Shown: positions 33,178-40,877, counted from the first letter of the stretch. The stretch: DNA of 64,000 nucleotides from Streptomyces narbonensis (GCF_014649015.1 NZ_BMSF01000007.1:310001-374000), one strand, 5' to 3'. The notes: a model not told the origin generated them from the sequence alone. Made by a program: numbers and translations.

Positions 33178-33229
33178 GACACGCGGCGGGGCCCCGGGGA
33201 TCGGACTCCCCGGGGCCCCGCCGCGTGTC
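33178..33229. terminator. 23-bp perfect-stem terminator after the bL37 gene
   Basis: Arms 33178-33200 and 33207-33229 are exact complements (23/23), with loop TCGGAC, starting five bases after the bL37 stop and ending 17 bases before the convergent cobM stop. One of the strongest hairpins in the window; it probably works for both strands. Confidence 0.9.
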
Positions 33230-33245
33230 GCGTGACGCCGACGCC

Positions 33246-33995
33246 TCAGCAGACGTGGCGGTCGCGGGCCGGGTCGTAGAGGTGGCTGTCACGGAACTCC
33301 GAGGCCGCGAGGGTGCGGCCCACCAGGATGACCGCCGTCTTGGTGATGCCGGCCGCCTTCGTCTGCTCCGCGATGTCGTCGAGCGTGCCCCGCAGGACCA
33401 GCTCGTCGGGGCGGCTCGCCATCGCGACGACCGCGGCCGGGCAGTCCGCGCCGTAGTGCGGGACGAGCTCGCCGACGACCCGGTCGACGTACCGCGCGGC
33501 GAGGTGGAGGACGAGCAGGGCGCCGCTGCGGCCGAGCGTCGCGAGGTCCTCGCCCTCGGGCATCGGGGTGGCCTGCTGGGCGATCCGGGTGAGGATGACC
33601 GTCTGGCCGACGGTCGGCACGGTCAGCTCCCGCTTGAGCGCGGCCGCCGCCGCCGCGAAGGCGGGGACGCCCGGCACGACCTCGTACGGGATGTCCAGCG
33701 CGTCGAGGCGGCGCATCTGCTCCGCCACCGCGCTGAAGACCGACGGGTCGCCGGAGTGGAGGCGGGCCACGTCCTGGCCGGCCTCGTGGGCGGCGGCGAT
33801 CTCGGCGACGATCCGGTCCAGGTCGAGCTGGGCGGTGTCGACGAGCCGGGCGTCCGGCGGGCACTCGGCGAGCAGCTCGGTGGGGACCAGGGAGCCGGCG
33901 TAGAGGCAGACCCCGCACTTCGCGAGGGTCCGCGCACCGCGCACGGTGATCAGGTCGGCCGCGCCCGGGCCCGCGCCGATGAAGTAGACGGTCAT
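33246..33995 (-). CDS. cobM: CobM, precorrin-4 C11-methyltransferase
   Basis: A 249-residue SAM-dependent tetrapyrrole methylase. Motifs are VYFIGAGPGAADLITVRG at the N-terminus, ARLHSGDPSVFSAVAEQMRR, VVPGVPAFAAAAAALKREL and QTVILTRIAQQATPMPEGE, the last specific to CobM/CbiF. ATG 33995 overlaps the cobL stop (ATGA), so cobL-cobM are translationally coupled. Confidence 0.96.
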   Translation of the reverse strand: MTVYFIGAGPGAADLITVRGARTLAKCGVCLYAGSLVPTELLAECPPDARLVDTAQLDLDRIVAEIAAAHEAGQDVARLHSGDPSVFSAVAEQMRRLDALDIPYEVVPGVPAFAAAAAALKRELTVPTVGQTVILTRIAQQATPMPEGEDLATLGRSGALLVLHLAARYVDRVVGELVPHYGADCPAAVVAMASRPDELVLRGTLDDIAEQTKAAGITKTAVILVGRTLAASEFRDSHLYDPARDRHVC

Positions 33996-35275
33996 GCTTC
34001 CTCTTCCTTGGTTACGGACCCCTTGGTCACGGACCCCTCGGTCACGGACCCCTCGGTCACGGACCCCTTGGTCACGGACCACTGGGTGACCGGCATCGCC
34101 TGGCGCCAGCCGGTGAAGCCGCCGACGGGGACGGCGGCGGAGACCGCGAGCCGGATCAGTTCGCCGCCGTGGCGGCGGTAGCGGTCGGCGAGCAGCGCCT
34201 CGGACTCCAGGGTGACGGTGTTGGCGACGAGCCGTCCGCCGGCCGGGAGCGCGTCCCAGCAGGCGTCGAGGAGGCCCGGGACGGTGAGGCCGCCGCCGAT
34301 GAAGATCGCGTCGGGCGTCGGGAGGCCGTCGAGGGAGGCCGGGGCCGGGCCCGTGACGACGCGGAGGGCGGGGACGCCGAGGGCGTCGGCGTTGCGGGTG
34401 ATGCGGGCGGCCCGCTCCGGGGACCTCTCGACGGCGACGGCCCGGCAGTCGCGGTGGGTCCGCATCCATTCGATGCCGATGGAGCCGGAGCCGCCGCCGA
34501 CGTCCCAGAGCAGCTCGCCCGGGGCGGGGGCGAGCGCGGCGAGGGTGGCGGCGCGGACGTACCGCTTGGTGAGCTGCCCGTCGTGCTCGTACGCCTCGTC
34601 GGGGAGGCCGGCCGCGGCGCCGAGCCGGAGCGTGCCCGCGTCGCGTACGCAGTCGAGGGCGAGGACGTGGAGGGCGTCGGTCCGCTCGTGCGGCCAGTCG
34701 GCGGCGGTCGCGTCGAGAAGCCGCTCGTCGGGTCCGCCGAGCTGTTCGAGGACGCGGATGCGGGTGCCGCCCCAGCCGGTGCGGCGCAGCAGCGCGGCGA
34801 CCTCGGCGGGGGTGCCGGGGCCTTCGCCGAGGACGAGGAGCCGGCGGCCCGGGTGGAGGGCGGCGGAGAGCGCGGCGAGCGGCCTGGCGACGAGGGAGAC
34901 GGTCTCGACGGCTTCCAGGGGCCAGCCGAGGCGGGCGCAGGCGTACGAGACGGAGGAGGGGTGCGGGTGGACGCGCAGGCGGTCCGCCCCGGTGGTCTCC
35001 GCGAGCGTGCGGGCGATGCCGTAGAAGCTCGGGTCGCCGCTGGCGAGGACGGCGACCGCGCGCCCCTCGTGGGCGGCGAGCAGTCCGGGGACGGCGGGCC
35101 GGAGGGGGGAGGGCCAGGCGATCCGCTCGCCGGGGCACTCGTCGGCGGAGAGGAGGCCGAGCTGGCGCGGGGCGCCGATCAGCACCTCGGCGGCGCGCAG
35201 GACGCGTCGGGAGCTCTCGGGGAGCCCGTCCCAGCCGTCCGCGCCGATTCCGACGACCGATATCGCAGCGTTCAC
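33992..35275 (-). CDS. cobL: CobL, precorrin-6Y C5,15-methyltransferase (decarboxylating)
   Basis: A 427-residue CbiE-CbiT type fusion: methylase domain CbiE (~1-215; SVVGIGADGWDGLPESSRR, VLASGDPSFYGIARTLA, HPSSVSYACARLGWP) and CbiT (~225-400; LLWDVGGGSGSIGIEWMR, IFIGGGLTVPGLLDACW). It methylates C5 and C15 and decarboxylates the C12 acetate. The C-terminus carries five SVT(K/E)G pentapeptides from a 15-bp DNA repeat, after the domain ends, then overlaps cobM. The start GTG 35275 has no strong ribosome binding site. A TnpB element ends ~15 bp upstream, so the native cobL promoter was displaced or replaced. Confidence 0.95.
   Translation of the reverse strand: MNAAISVVGIGADGWDGLPESSRRVLRAAEVLIGAPRQLGLLSADECPGERIAWPSPLRPAVPGLLAAHEGRAVAVLASGDPSFYGIARTLAETTGADRLRVHPHPSSVSYACARLGWPLEAVETVSLVARPLAALSAALHPGRRLLVLGEGPGTPAEVAALLRRTGWGGTRIRVLEQLGGPDERLLDATAADWPHERTDALHVLALDCVRDAGTLRLGAAAGLPDEAYEHDGQLTKRYVRAATLAALAPAPGELLWDVGGGSGSIGIEWMRTHRDCRAVAVERSPERAARITRNADALGVPALRVVTGPAPASLDGLPTPDAIFIGGGLTVPGLLDACWDALPAGGRLVANTVTLESEALLADRYRRHGGELIRLAVSAAVPVGGFTGWRQAMPVTQWSVTKGSVTEGSVTEGSVTKGSVTKEEEA
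34006..34080. repeat. 15-bp tandem repeat (5 copies) at the 3' end of cobL
   Basis: Units CC(T/C)(T)GGT(T/C)ACGGACC at 34006, 34021, 34036, 34051 and 34066, with a decayed copy after 34080. In frame with cobL, adding SVTKG/SVTEG pentapeptides without frameshift. Confidence 0.88.
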
Positions 35276-35289
35276 GTCGGGGACTCTAC

Positions 35290-35450
35290 TTGACTGCTTC
35301 CCTCCCTAAGGGAGGGAATTCCTGGCTCAGACGGCCTGGTGGGGCAGCGCCTCACCAGGTCTTATGTCCTCAGCACCAGCAGGGCACAGACCAGCCCTGA
35401 CAAGCATCACGCGGGCGGAGTTCTTGTCCCGAGGAGATGAGACTCCGCAC
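35290..35450 (-). ncRNA. Predicted omega-RNA (reRNA) at the tnpB 3' end
   Basis: TnpB guide RNAs are processed from the tnpB 3' end and the right element end, with the guide being the host sequence just past the element. Here the right-end hairpin (35298-35318) and TCAA fit, and the adjoining minus-strand bases GTAGAGTCCCCGACGTGAA would be the guide, reaching the cobL start. The 5' limit is arbitrary. Confidence 0.4.
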
Positions 35451-36520
35451 ACGGAGCAGGTGTAAACACGCATCCCCAGCGGCAGTACGTGCTTGGCTCT
35501 CGCTCCGCACTGCGCGCAGTCCATCGTGGTGTACGCGGGGTGTACCAGGTGCACGGTACGACCGTGCTTGCGACCCATCTCGATCAGGACTCGCTTGGTG
35601 ATGCCGATGGCGGCGTCTGCGGCCTTCCTGGCCATGGTGGTCTTGGCCAGGAACTTGGGCCGGAAGTCTTCCACCGCGATGGCGTCATGGTCACGGACCA
35701 CACGCTTGGCCCACTTGCGTGCGGTGTCCACTCGCCGACGGGCGGCCTTCTTGCACTGCTTGGCGCGCAGTTGTTTCGCCTCGCGGTATCCCTTCGAGGC
35801 AGCCCCACCCTTCTTCGGCTTGCGCCGGGCCATCATCCGGTCGTAGCGCGTCAATCTCGGCTGGGCCTTCCTGCCGTACTCGGCGTGCGCCAGATCATGT
35901 GCATCGGACGTGGTGGTCGCGGTCTCCTTCACACCCCAGTCGACACCGATCACCCGACCGGTCGCGGGCAGCGGTTCGACCTGGGCGGGGACGCCGAACG
36001 AGCAGTGCCAGTGCCCAATGACGTCGCGGTATACCCGCACGCTGGACGGATCGGCCGGGAGCTCCCTCGACCACACCACCCTCAGCACGATCCCACCCGC
36101 CAACCACAGGCAGCCGTCCTTGACACGGAATCCGCGTCGGGTGTGGTTCAGGCTCGGGTCGGTCTCCCGCTTCCTCTTGTATCTGGGCATCCCCGCTCGC
36201 CTGTGCGTTGGCAGCCGGTCCTTGATGTCCTTCTGTGCTTTGGCGCGGGCGGCACCGAAGTCACGGATGATCTGCTGCTGCGGAACCGAGGACCCCTCAC
36301 GCAACCAAGGAGTATGCCGGCGGGCCTGCGTCAGCATCCGGTCGAGCTGGGCGGGGCCACACGTCTCTCTCTCGCCCGTGGCCTTGTTGCGCTCGTGCAC
36401 GTGCTTGGATTTGGCGACGCACTCGTTCCAGACCCAACGGCTCCGGTCCCACTCCGCCTGCAACGCGGCCTGTGCAGTGGACGACACACGAAGCCGGTAC
36501 GTATACCGGGCCACGTCCAT
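35327..36520 (-). CDS. tnpB: TnpB, RNA-guided endonuclease of IS200/IS605 elements
   Basis: A 397-residue TnpB. The N-terminal OrfB HTH-like region (TYRLRVSSTAQAALQAEWDR) leads to a RuvC nuclease with all three acidic residues visible: Asp in GVIGVDWGVKET-like RVIGVDWGVKE, Glu in AIAVEDFRPKFL, and Asp in SSPRDKNSARVM. The zinc finger CAQCGARAKH...YTCSVCG sits between the last two. The protein is full length with no stop or frameshift, so it is probably active. ATG 36520 starts at MDVARYTYRLRV; the longer frame to 36652 is upstream element sequence. Confidence 0.93.
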   Translation of the reverse strand: MDVARYTYRLRVSSTAQAALQAEWDRSRWVWNECVAKSKHVHERNKATGERETCGPAQLDRMLTQARRHTPWLREGSSVPQQQIIRDFGAARAKAQKDIKDRLPTHRRAGMPRYKRKRETDPSLNHTRRGFRVKDGCLWLAGGIVLRVVWSRELPADPSSVRVYRDVIGHWHCSFGVPAQVEPLPATGRVIGVDWGVKETATTTSDAHDLAHAEYGRKAQPRLTRYDRMMARRKPKKGGAASKGYREAKQLRAKQCKKAARRRVDTARKWAKRVVRDHDAIAVEDFRPKFLAKTTMARKAADAAIGITKRVLIEMGRKHGRTVHLVHPAYTTMDCAQCGARAKHVLPLGMRVYTCSVCGVSSPRDKNSARVMLVRAGLCPAGAEDIRPGEALPHQAV

Positions 36521-36742
36521 GATCGCCCCTATCCCGCATCGCACTCGTCGCCGGGTCCTCGGTCCGGATGTCATCACGTCCCGAACCTTCCGCGAGCACC
36601 GTATGTGCGAGCACCGCACACGCACGCCCGTGTTGTCCGACCACCACTCCACCCGGCGGCCAAGGGAACATGCATTCGCTTCACGTAGCCGAGCTCACCT
36701 CGCACGCAAGCCGGCTTCGCGTGAGACCGGACCACGCAAGCT

Positions 36743-36886
36743 CTATTTCTGGGCGTTCTGGCCGACGTAGAAGAGGAGCCAGACGAAGCCCGCGAAGGCG
36801 TGGGTCGCGAAGACGTAGACGAAGACGCGGAGCATGACGCCCCGCTCCTTCCAGCGCTCGTTGTCGTACGTCTTCTCCTCGGCCAT
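36743..36886 (-). CDS. DUF6126 family small membrane protein (47 residues)
   Basis: A 47-residue protein starting MAEEKTYDNERWKERGVMLR, with one transmembrane helix (VFVYVFATHAFAGFVWLLFY) and the tail VGQNAQK. It matches the streptomycete DUF6126 pattern. It is too short for many gene finders. The TnpB element begins within a few bases after its stop codon, so the gene itself is intact. It is divergent from the flavin monooxygenase operon. Confidence 0.8.
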   Translation of the reverse strand: MAEEKTYDNERWKERGVMLRVFVYVFATHAFAGFVWLLFYVGQNAQK

Positions 36887-36942
36887 GCGGTCCAGGGTAC
36901 GGGCTGGAATATGCCGGAGGGTGGCACCGTTGGACGTGATGA

Positions 36943-36954
36943 TTTAAGCTTCAA
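36943..36954. promoter_or_regulatory. AT-rich imperfect palindrome in the divergent promoter region
   Basis: TTTAAGCTTCAA, a near-palindrome (10 of 12 positions), lies 33 bp before the monooxygenase ATG in a locally AT-rich stretch that also includes CAACTACTTACTCA. It is positioned to control the monooxygenase/reductase operon and the divergent DUF6126 gene. The binding protein is unknown. Confidence 0.35.
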
Positions 36955-36986
36955 CTACTTACTCAGGAACGCGAGAGGTGAGAACG

Positions 36987-38066
36987 ATGCAGTTCGGGAT
37001 CTTCACCGTCGGCGACGTGACGGCCGACCCCACCACCGGCCGCACCCCCACCGAGCACGAGCGGATCAAGGACACCGTCGCCATCGCGCTCAAGGCCGAG
37101 GAGGTCGGTCTCGACGTCTTCGCCACGGGCGAGCACCACAACCCGCCCTTCGTCCCCTCCTCTCCCACCACCCTCCTCGGGCACATCGCCGCCCGCACCG
37201 AGAACCTGATCCTCTCCACCTCCACGACCCTCATCACCACCAACGACCCGGTGAAGATCGCCGAGGACTACGCGACCCTCCAGCACCTCGCCGAGGGCCG
37301 GGTGGACCTGATGATGGGCCGCGGCAACACCGGGCCGGTCTACCCGTGGTTCGGGCAGGACATCCGCCAGGGCATCCCGCTCGCCATCGAGAACTACGCG
37401 CTCCTCCACAAGCTGTGGAGGGAGGACGTCGTCGACTGGGAGGGCAAGTTCCGCACGGCCCTCCAGGGCTTCACCTCCACCCCGCGCCCGCTCGACGGCG
37501 TCCCGCCCTTCGTCTGGCACGGCTCCATCCGCTCCCCCGAGATCGCCGAGCAGGCCGCCTACTACGGCGACGGTTTCTTCGCGAACCACATCTTCTGGCC
37601 CAAGCAGCACACCGAGAAGATGGTCCGGCTCTACCGCCAGCGGTACGCGCACTACGGCCACGGCACCCCCGAGCAGGCGATCGTCGGCCTCGGCGGCCAG
37701 ATCTTCATGCGCAAGAACTCCCAGGACGCGATACGGGAGTTCCGCCCGTACTTCGACAACGCGCCGGTCTACGGCCACGGCCCGTCCCTGGAGGAGTTCT
37801 CCCGGGAGACCCCGCTGACCGTCGGCTCGCCGCAGGAGGTCATCGAGCGCACCCTGTCCTTCCGCGACTACGTGGGCGACTACCAGCGCCAGCTGTTCCT
37901 CGTCGACCACGCCGGGCTGCCCCTCAAGACGGTCCTGGAGCAGCTCGACATCCTCGGCGAGGAGGTCGTCCCGGTGCTGCGCAAGGAGTTCGCGAGCCTG
38001 CGCCCGGCCGGCGTGCCGGAGACGGCCCCGCTCCACCCGTCCGTACAGAAGAAGCTGGAGGTCTGA
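36987..38066 (+). CDS. LLM-class flavin-dependent oxidoreductase (CE1758 family)
   Basis: A 359-residue luciferase-like monooxygenase with a TIM-barrel fold. Characteristic stretches are VFATGEHHNPPFVPSSPTTL, LSTSTTLITTNDPVKIAEDY and DLMMGRGNTGPVYPWFGQDI. It is followed after four bases by an NADPH-dependent FMN reductase, which supplies reduced flavin; this two-gene unit is the CE1758/CE1759 pair of actinobacteria. ATG 36987 with GAGAGG upstream is chosen over GTG 36978. The substrate is unknown. Confidence 0.92.
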   Translation: MQFGIFTVGDVTADPTTGRTPTEHERIKDTVAIALKAEEVGLDVFATGEHHNPPFVPSSPTTLLGHIAARTENLILSTSTTLITTNDPVKIAEDYATLQHLAEGRVDLMMGRGNTGPVYPWFGQDIRQGIPLAIENYALLHKLWREDVVDWEGKFRTALQGFTSTPRPLDGVPPFVWHGSIRSPEIAEQAAYYGDGFFANHIFWPKQHTEKMVRLYRQRYAHYGHGTPEQAIVGLGGQIFMRKNSQDAIREFRPYFDNAPVYGHGPSLEEFSRETPLTVGSPQEVIERTLSFRDYVGDYQRQLFLVDHAGLPLKTVLEQLDILGEEVVPVLRKEFASLRPAGVPETAPLHPSVQKKLEV

Positions 38067-38070
38067 CGCC

Positions 38071-38712
38071 ATGCAGACGTTGAAGCTGGTCGCCGTGTCC
38101 GCCGGACTCGGCACGCCCTCCTCCACCCGGCTGCTCGCCGACCGGCTGCTCCAGGCCGCCCGCCACCGGCTCACCGAGCAGGAGTACGCGGTCGACGTCG
38201 AGGTCGTCGAACTGCGAGACCTGGCCCTCGACATCGCGAAGAACTTCGTGACGGGCTTCCCGTCGGCCGCGCTCCAGGAGGCGATCGACAAGGTGACGGG
38301 CGCGGACGGCGTCATCGCGGTGACGCCCGTCTTCACGGCCTCCTACAGCGGCCTCTTCAAGTCGTTCTTCGACCTGATCGACCCGTCGGCGCTGACCGGC
38401 ACCCCCGTCCTCATCGGGGCGACCGGCGGCACCGCCCGCCACTCGCTCGTCCTCGACCACGCCCTGCGGCCGCTCTTCGCCTACCTGCGGGCCCTGACCC
38501 TCCCGACCGCCGTCTACGCGGCCTCGGAGGACTGGGGCACCGGCGGCGGCGAGGCCGCCCCGACGGGGTTCAGCGGGGAGGGTCTGCCGTCCCGGATCAC
38601 CCGGGCGGGGAACGAGTTCGCCGACGCGGTCGCGGCCCTGCCGTCCCGGCGGACCGAAGAGGACGAGATCGTCCCCTTCGAGAAGCAGTTGGCCGACCTG
38701 CGCCTGGATTGA
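38071..38712 (+). CDS. NADPH-dependent FMN reductase (CE1759 family)
   Basis: A 213-residue flavodoxin-fold reductase. The N-terminal phosphate-binding loop is VSAGLGTPSSTRLLADRLL; the flavin-contact motif is VIAVTPVFTASYSGLFKSFF and LIGATGGTARHSLVLDHALR follows. It pairs with the upstream luciferase-like monooxygenase (4-bp gap) as its reduced-FMN source. Confidence 0.92.
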   Translation: MQTLKLVAVSAGLGTPSSTRLLADRLLQAARHRLTEQEYAVDVEVVELRDLALDIAKNFVTGFPSAALQEAIDKVTGADGVIAVTPVFTASYSGLFKSFFDLIDPSALTGTPVLIGATGGTARHSLVLDHALRPLFAYLRALTLPTAVYAASEDWGTGGGEAAPTGFSGEGLPSRITRAGNEFADAVAALPSRRTEEDEIVPFEKQLADLRLD

Positions 38713-38753
38713 CCTCTTTGTTACGTTGTGAGGGAGCTTTGCCTTGGTTCCTG

Positions 38754-38769
38754 AGGGCCTGACGGCCCT
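38754..38769. promoter_or_regulatory. DevR/OsdR-like dyad upstream of the universal stress protein gene
   Basis: AGGGCC-TGAC-GGCCCT, a perfect 6-bp dyad 40 bp before ATG 38809. It resembles the streptomycete hypoxia/stress box bound by DevR-type response regulators (GGGCC(G)-N-(C)GGCCC as I recall it). Universal stress genes are typical members of that regulon. Confidence 0.4.
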
Positions 38770-38808
38770 GAGGGTCCCCAGGCTCCCGACAACGAACGGA
38801 GGTCGGCG

Positions 38809-39237
38809 ATGGCCGGCGGCAGGATCGTGGTGGGTGTGGACGGATCGGCGCCTTCCCTGAAGGCGCTGAAGTGGGCGGCCGCGCAGGCCGCCCTCACCGG
38901 GGACTCCCTCCAGGCGCTGATCAGCTGGGAGTACCCGGCGTCATGGGCGACCGTGATGCCGGGCGTGCCGCTGGAGTTCGACCCCGAGCGGCTCGCCAAG
39001 CAGATCCTGGACGAGTCCCTGGAGAAGACCCTCGACGCCAAGGCGGCCGGCGCGGCCACCCGCACGGTGGTCAGCGGCAACGCCCCGCAGGCCCTGCTGG
39101 ACGCGGCGAAGGGCGCGACGCTCCTCGTCGTCGGCGACCGCGGCTACAGCGGCTTCAAGGCGGCGGTCCTGGGATCGGTCTCGTCCCACGTCACCCACCA
39201 CTCCCCCTGCCCCGTCGTCGTCGTCCGAGGAGAGTGA
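38809..39237 (+). CDS. Universal stress protein (UspA family)
   Basis: A 142-residue single-domain UspA protein with the ATP-binding pattern: IVVGVDGSAPSLKALKWAA at the N-terminus and VVGDRGYSGFKAAVLGSVSS (G-x2-G-x9-G-S type) near the C-terminus, ending in HSPCPVVVVR. It probably binds ATP and acts in redox, hypoxia or stationary-phase stress. ATG 38809 follows GGAGG. A candidate DevR-like site lies upstream. Confidence 0.93.
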   Translation: MAGGRIVVGVDGSAPSLKALKWAAAQAALTGDSLQALISWEYPASWATVMPGVPLEFDPERLAKQILDESLEKTLDAKAAGAATRTVVSGNAPQALLDAAKGATLLVVGDRGYSGFKAAVLGSVSSHVTHHSPCPVVVVRGE

Positions 39238-39242
39238 CCCCC

Positions 39243-39620
39243 ATGGACATCAAGCTGGAACTGATCGGCGTCCCCGTCAGCGACGTCGACCGGGCCAAGG
39301 CCTTCTACGAGAAGGTCGGCTTCCACGCCGACCACGACGTCCCCGTCAGCGACGCCATCCGCTTCGTCCAGATGACCCCGCCCGGTTCGGCCTGCTCGAT
39401 CGCCTTCGGCAAGGGCATCACGGAGATGGCCCCCGGCTCCCTCGACAACATGCAGGTCGTCGTCACCGACATCGAGGAGGCCCACGCCGACCTCACCGCC
39501 CGCGGCATCGAGGTGACCCCGATCGACGACCAGCCCTGGGGCTCCTTCGTCTACTTCGCCGATCCCGACGGCAACCGCTGGGCCGTCCAGCAGACGACTC
39601 CGCGCACGGCCTCCTCGTAA
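39243..39620 (+). CDS. VOC-family (glyoxalase-like) protein
   Basis: A 125-residue single vicinal-oxygen-chelate domain protein: ELIGVPVSDVDRAKAFYEKV, IAFGKGITEMAPGSLDNMQV and WGSFVYFADPDGNRWAVQQT, the last with the conserved Glu/Gln-position metal site region. The function (metal-dependent lyase, dioxygenase or resistance protein) is not determinable. It starts six bases after the universal stress gene and likely shares its transcript. Confidence 0.9.
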   Translation: MDIKLELIGVPVSDVDRAKAFYEKVGFHADHDVPVSDAIRFVQMTPPGSACSIAFGKGITEMAPGSLDNMQVVVTDIEEAHADLTARGIEVTPIDDQPWGSFVYFADPDGNRWAVQQTTPRTASS

Positions 39621-39637
39621 TTCCCGCTGCCTGCCCC

Positions 39638-39676
39638 GTGGTTCAGGGCCCCGGCCCAGCCCAGGCCCTGAACCAC
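39638..39676. terminator. 13-bp terminator between VOC and MerR-PP2C genes
   Basis: GTGGTTCAGGGCC (39638-39650) and its exact complement (39664-39676), with a 13-base loop, between convergent genes. Likely bidirectional. Confidence 0.78.
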
Positions 39677-39688
39677 ACCGGACACCGT

Positions 39689-40780
39689 TCAGGAGCCCGC
39701 GGGGACCACGTCCGCCACCACGCACGACACGTTGTCCGGGCCGCCCCGCCCCTCGGCGAGGGCCACGAGCGCCCGGACCGTGTCGTCCGGCCCCGAACCC
39801 GCCGCGAGCACGCCATGGATCTCCGCTTCCGGCACGACCGCCGAAAGCCCGTCCGTGCACAGCAGCCAGCGGTCGCCGGGCCTCCCGTCGTACAGACCCA
39901 GATCCGGTACGGGGCCGCCGTCGGCACCGTCGAGGGCCCTCAGGAGCAGCGCCCGGTCCGGGTGCGCCGCCGCCTCGGCCGCGTCGAGCTCACCCGCGTC
40001 CACCCGCGCCTGCACGACGGTGTGGTCCCGGGTGAGGCATACGAGCACCCCGTCGCGGAGCAGGTACGCCCGGCCGTCCCCGACATGGGCGAGCGCGAGC
40101 CGGTCGCCCGTCCACACCCCCGCCGTCAGGGTCGTCCCCGAGCCGGGCGCCGCCGCCCCGACCACCGTGTCCGCGCGACGGACGGCGTCCTCCAGGGCGT
40201 TGAGCAGATCCCCGGCCCGGCGGCCGGCCTCCGGGACACCGGGCGCCGGGAGCAGCGCCTCGATCTCCGCGAGCGCGGCCGTCGCCGCCCTCTCCCCCGC
40301 CTCCCCGTAGCCGTCCGCGACGGCGAGCAGACGCGCTCCGGCGCGCGCCCGGTCCTGGTTGGTCTCCCGCACCCGCCCGCGCTCCGAGAGCGCGGCGGAG
40401 ATGAGGCCGTACGGCCGTACGGTCGTCGTCATTCCGGTACTTCCCCTCAACCGGTCCGCCAGGGAGGCCGCCAGATCCCGCCGCGCCGCCGTCTCCGCCT
40501 CGACCCGCGCCCAGTAGGCGCGGACGGCGCGGGCCGCCGACCCCGGGTCCGTGGCGTGCAGCGCGCACACGTCCCGGACCTCGGCGAGCGGCATCCCGAT
40601 CCGTCGCAGCCAGGCCACCAGGCGCGCCCGTTCCACCTGCGTACCGGCGTAGTAGCGGTAGCCGCTGTGCGCGTCGACGCGGGTGGGTGTCAGCAGGCCG
40701 AGCTCGTCGTAGCGGCGCAGCGCCTTGGCGGAGAGCCGGGACGCGCGGGCGAACTCCCCGATCGTCATGAGCCGTTCCAC
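39689..40780 (-). CDS. MerR-type regulator fused to a PP2C-type protein phosphatase
   Basis: A 363-residue two-domain protein. Residues ~4-110: MerR winged HTH (TIGEFARASRLSAKALRRYD, then SGYRYYAGTQVERARLVAWL) and dimerisation helix. Residues ~120-363: PP2C Ser/Thr phosphatase with ETNQDRARAG, LLAVADGYGEAGERAA, LAHVGDGRAYLLRDG, LLCTDGLSAVV and GRGGPDNVSCVVADV. The metal-binding Asp residues (ADG, TDG, PDN) are present, so it should be active. The gene starts at GTG 40780 (GGGAGG upstream) or ATG 40768. It follows the ABC exporter genes by ~97 bp. A phosphatase that binds DNA would couple dephosphorylation to transcription; the target is unknown. Confidence 0.9.
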   Translation of the reverse strand: MERLMTIGEFARASRLSAKALRRYDELGLLTPTRVDAHSGYRYYAGTQVERARLVAWLRRIGMPLAEVRDVCALHATDPGSAARAVRAYWARVEAETAARRDLAASLADRLRGSTGMTTTVRPYGLISAALSERGRVRETNQDRARAGARLLAVADGYGEAGERAATAALAEIEALLPAPGVPEAGRRAGDLLNALEDAVRRADTVVGAAAPGSGTTLTAGVWTGDRLALAHVGDGRAYLLRDGVLVCLTRDHTVVQARVDAGELDAAEAAAHPDRALLLRALDGADGGPVPDLGLYDGRPGDRWLLCTDGLSAVVPEAEIHGVLAAGSGPDDTVRALVALAEGRGGPDNVSCVVADVVPAGS

Positions 40781-40877
40781 CGGCGTGCCACCTCCCCGTA
40801 CCGGAAGCCCCGTCGGCCTCCGGCACCGCCGATGCTGGGCCTTCCCCCGCGGGGAAGGTCAACATCCCCCGTAGGTG

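Larger units (their letters stand above)
35290..36740 (-). mobile_element. IS200/IS605-type element carrying tnpB only
   Basis: A single tnpB gene (35327-36520) is flanked by subterminal palindromes. At the right end is TTCCCTCCCT/AGGGAGGGAA (35298-35318), followed by TCAA read on the minus strand at 35293-35290, the classical right cleavage tetranucleotide of IS608/ISDra2. At the left end is an imperfect hairpin around 36707-36728 (CACGCAAGCCGGCTTCGCGTG-like). No tnpA gene is present, so it can move only with a TnpA in trans. It sits between the DUF6126 gene stop and cobL. The left boundary is approximate. Confidence 0.72.

Noticed and set aside
34006..34080. Operator array upstream of cobM
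   Set aside because: The repeats are in frame within cobL with unit length 15 and end exactly at its stop, so coding repeat expansion explains them better.
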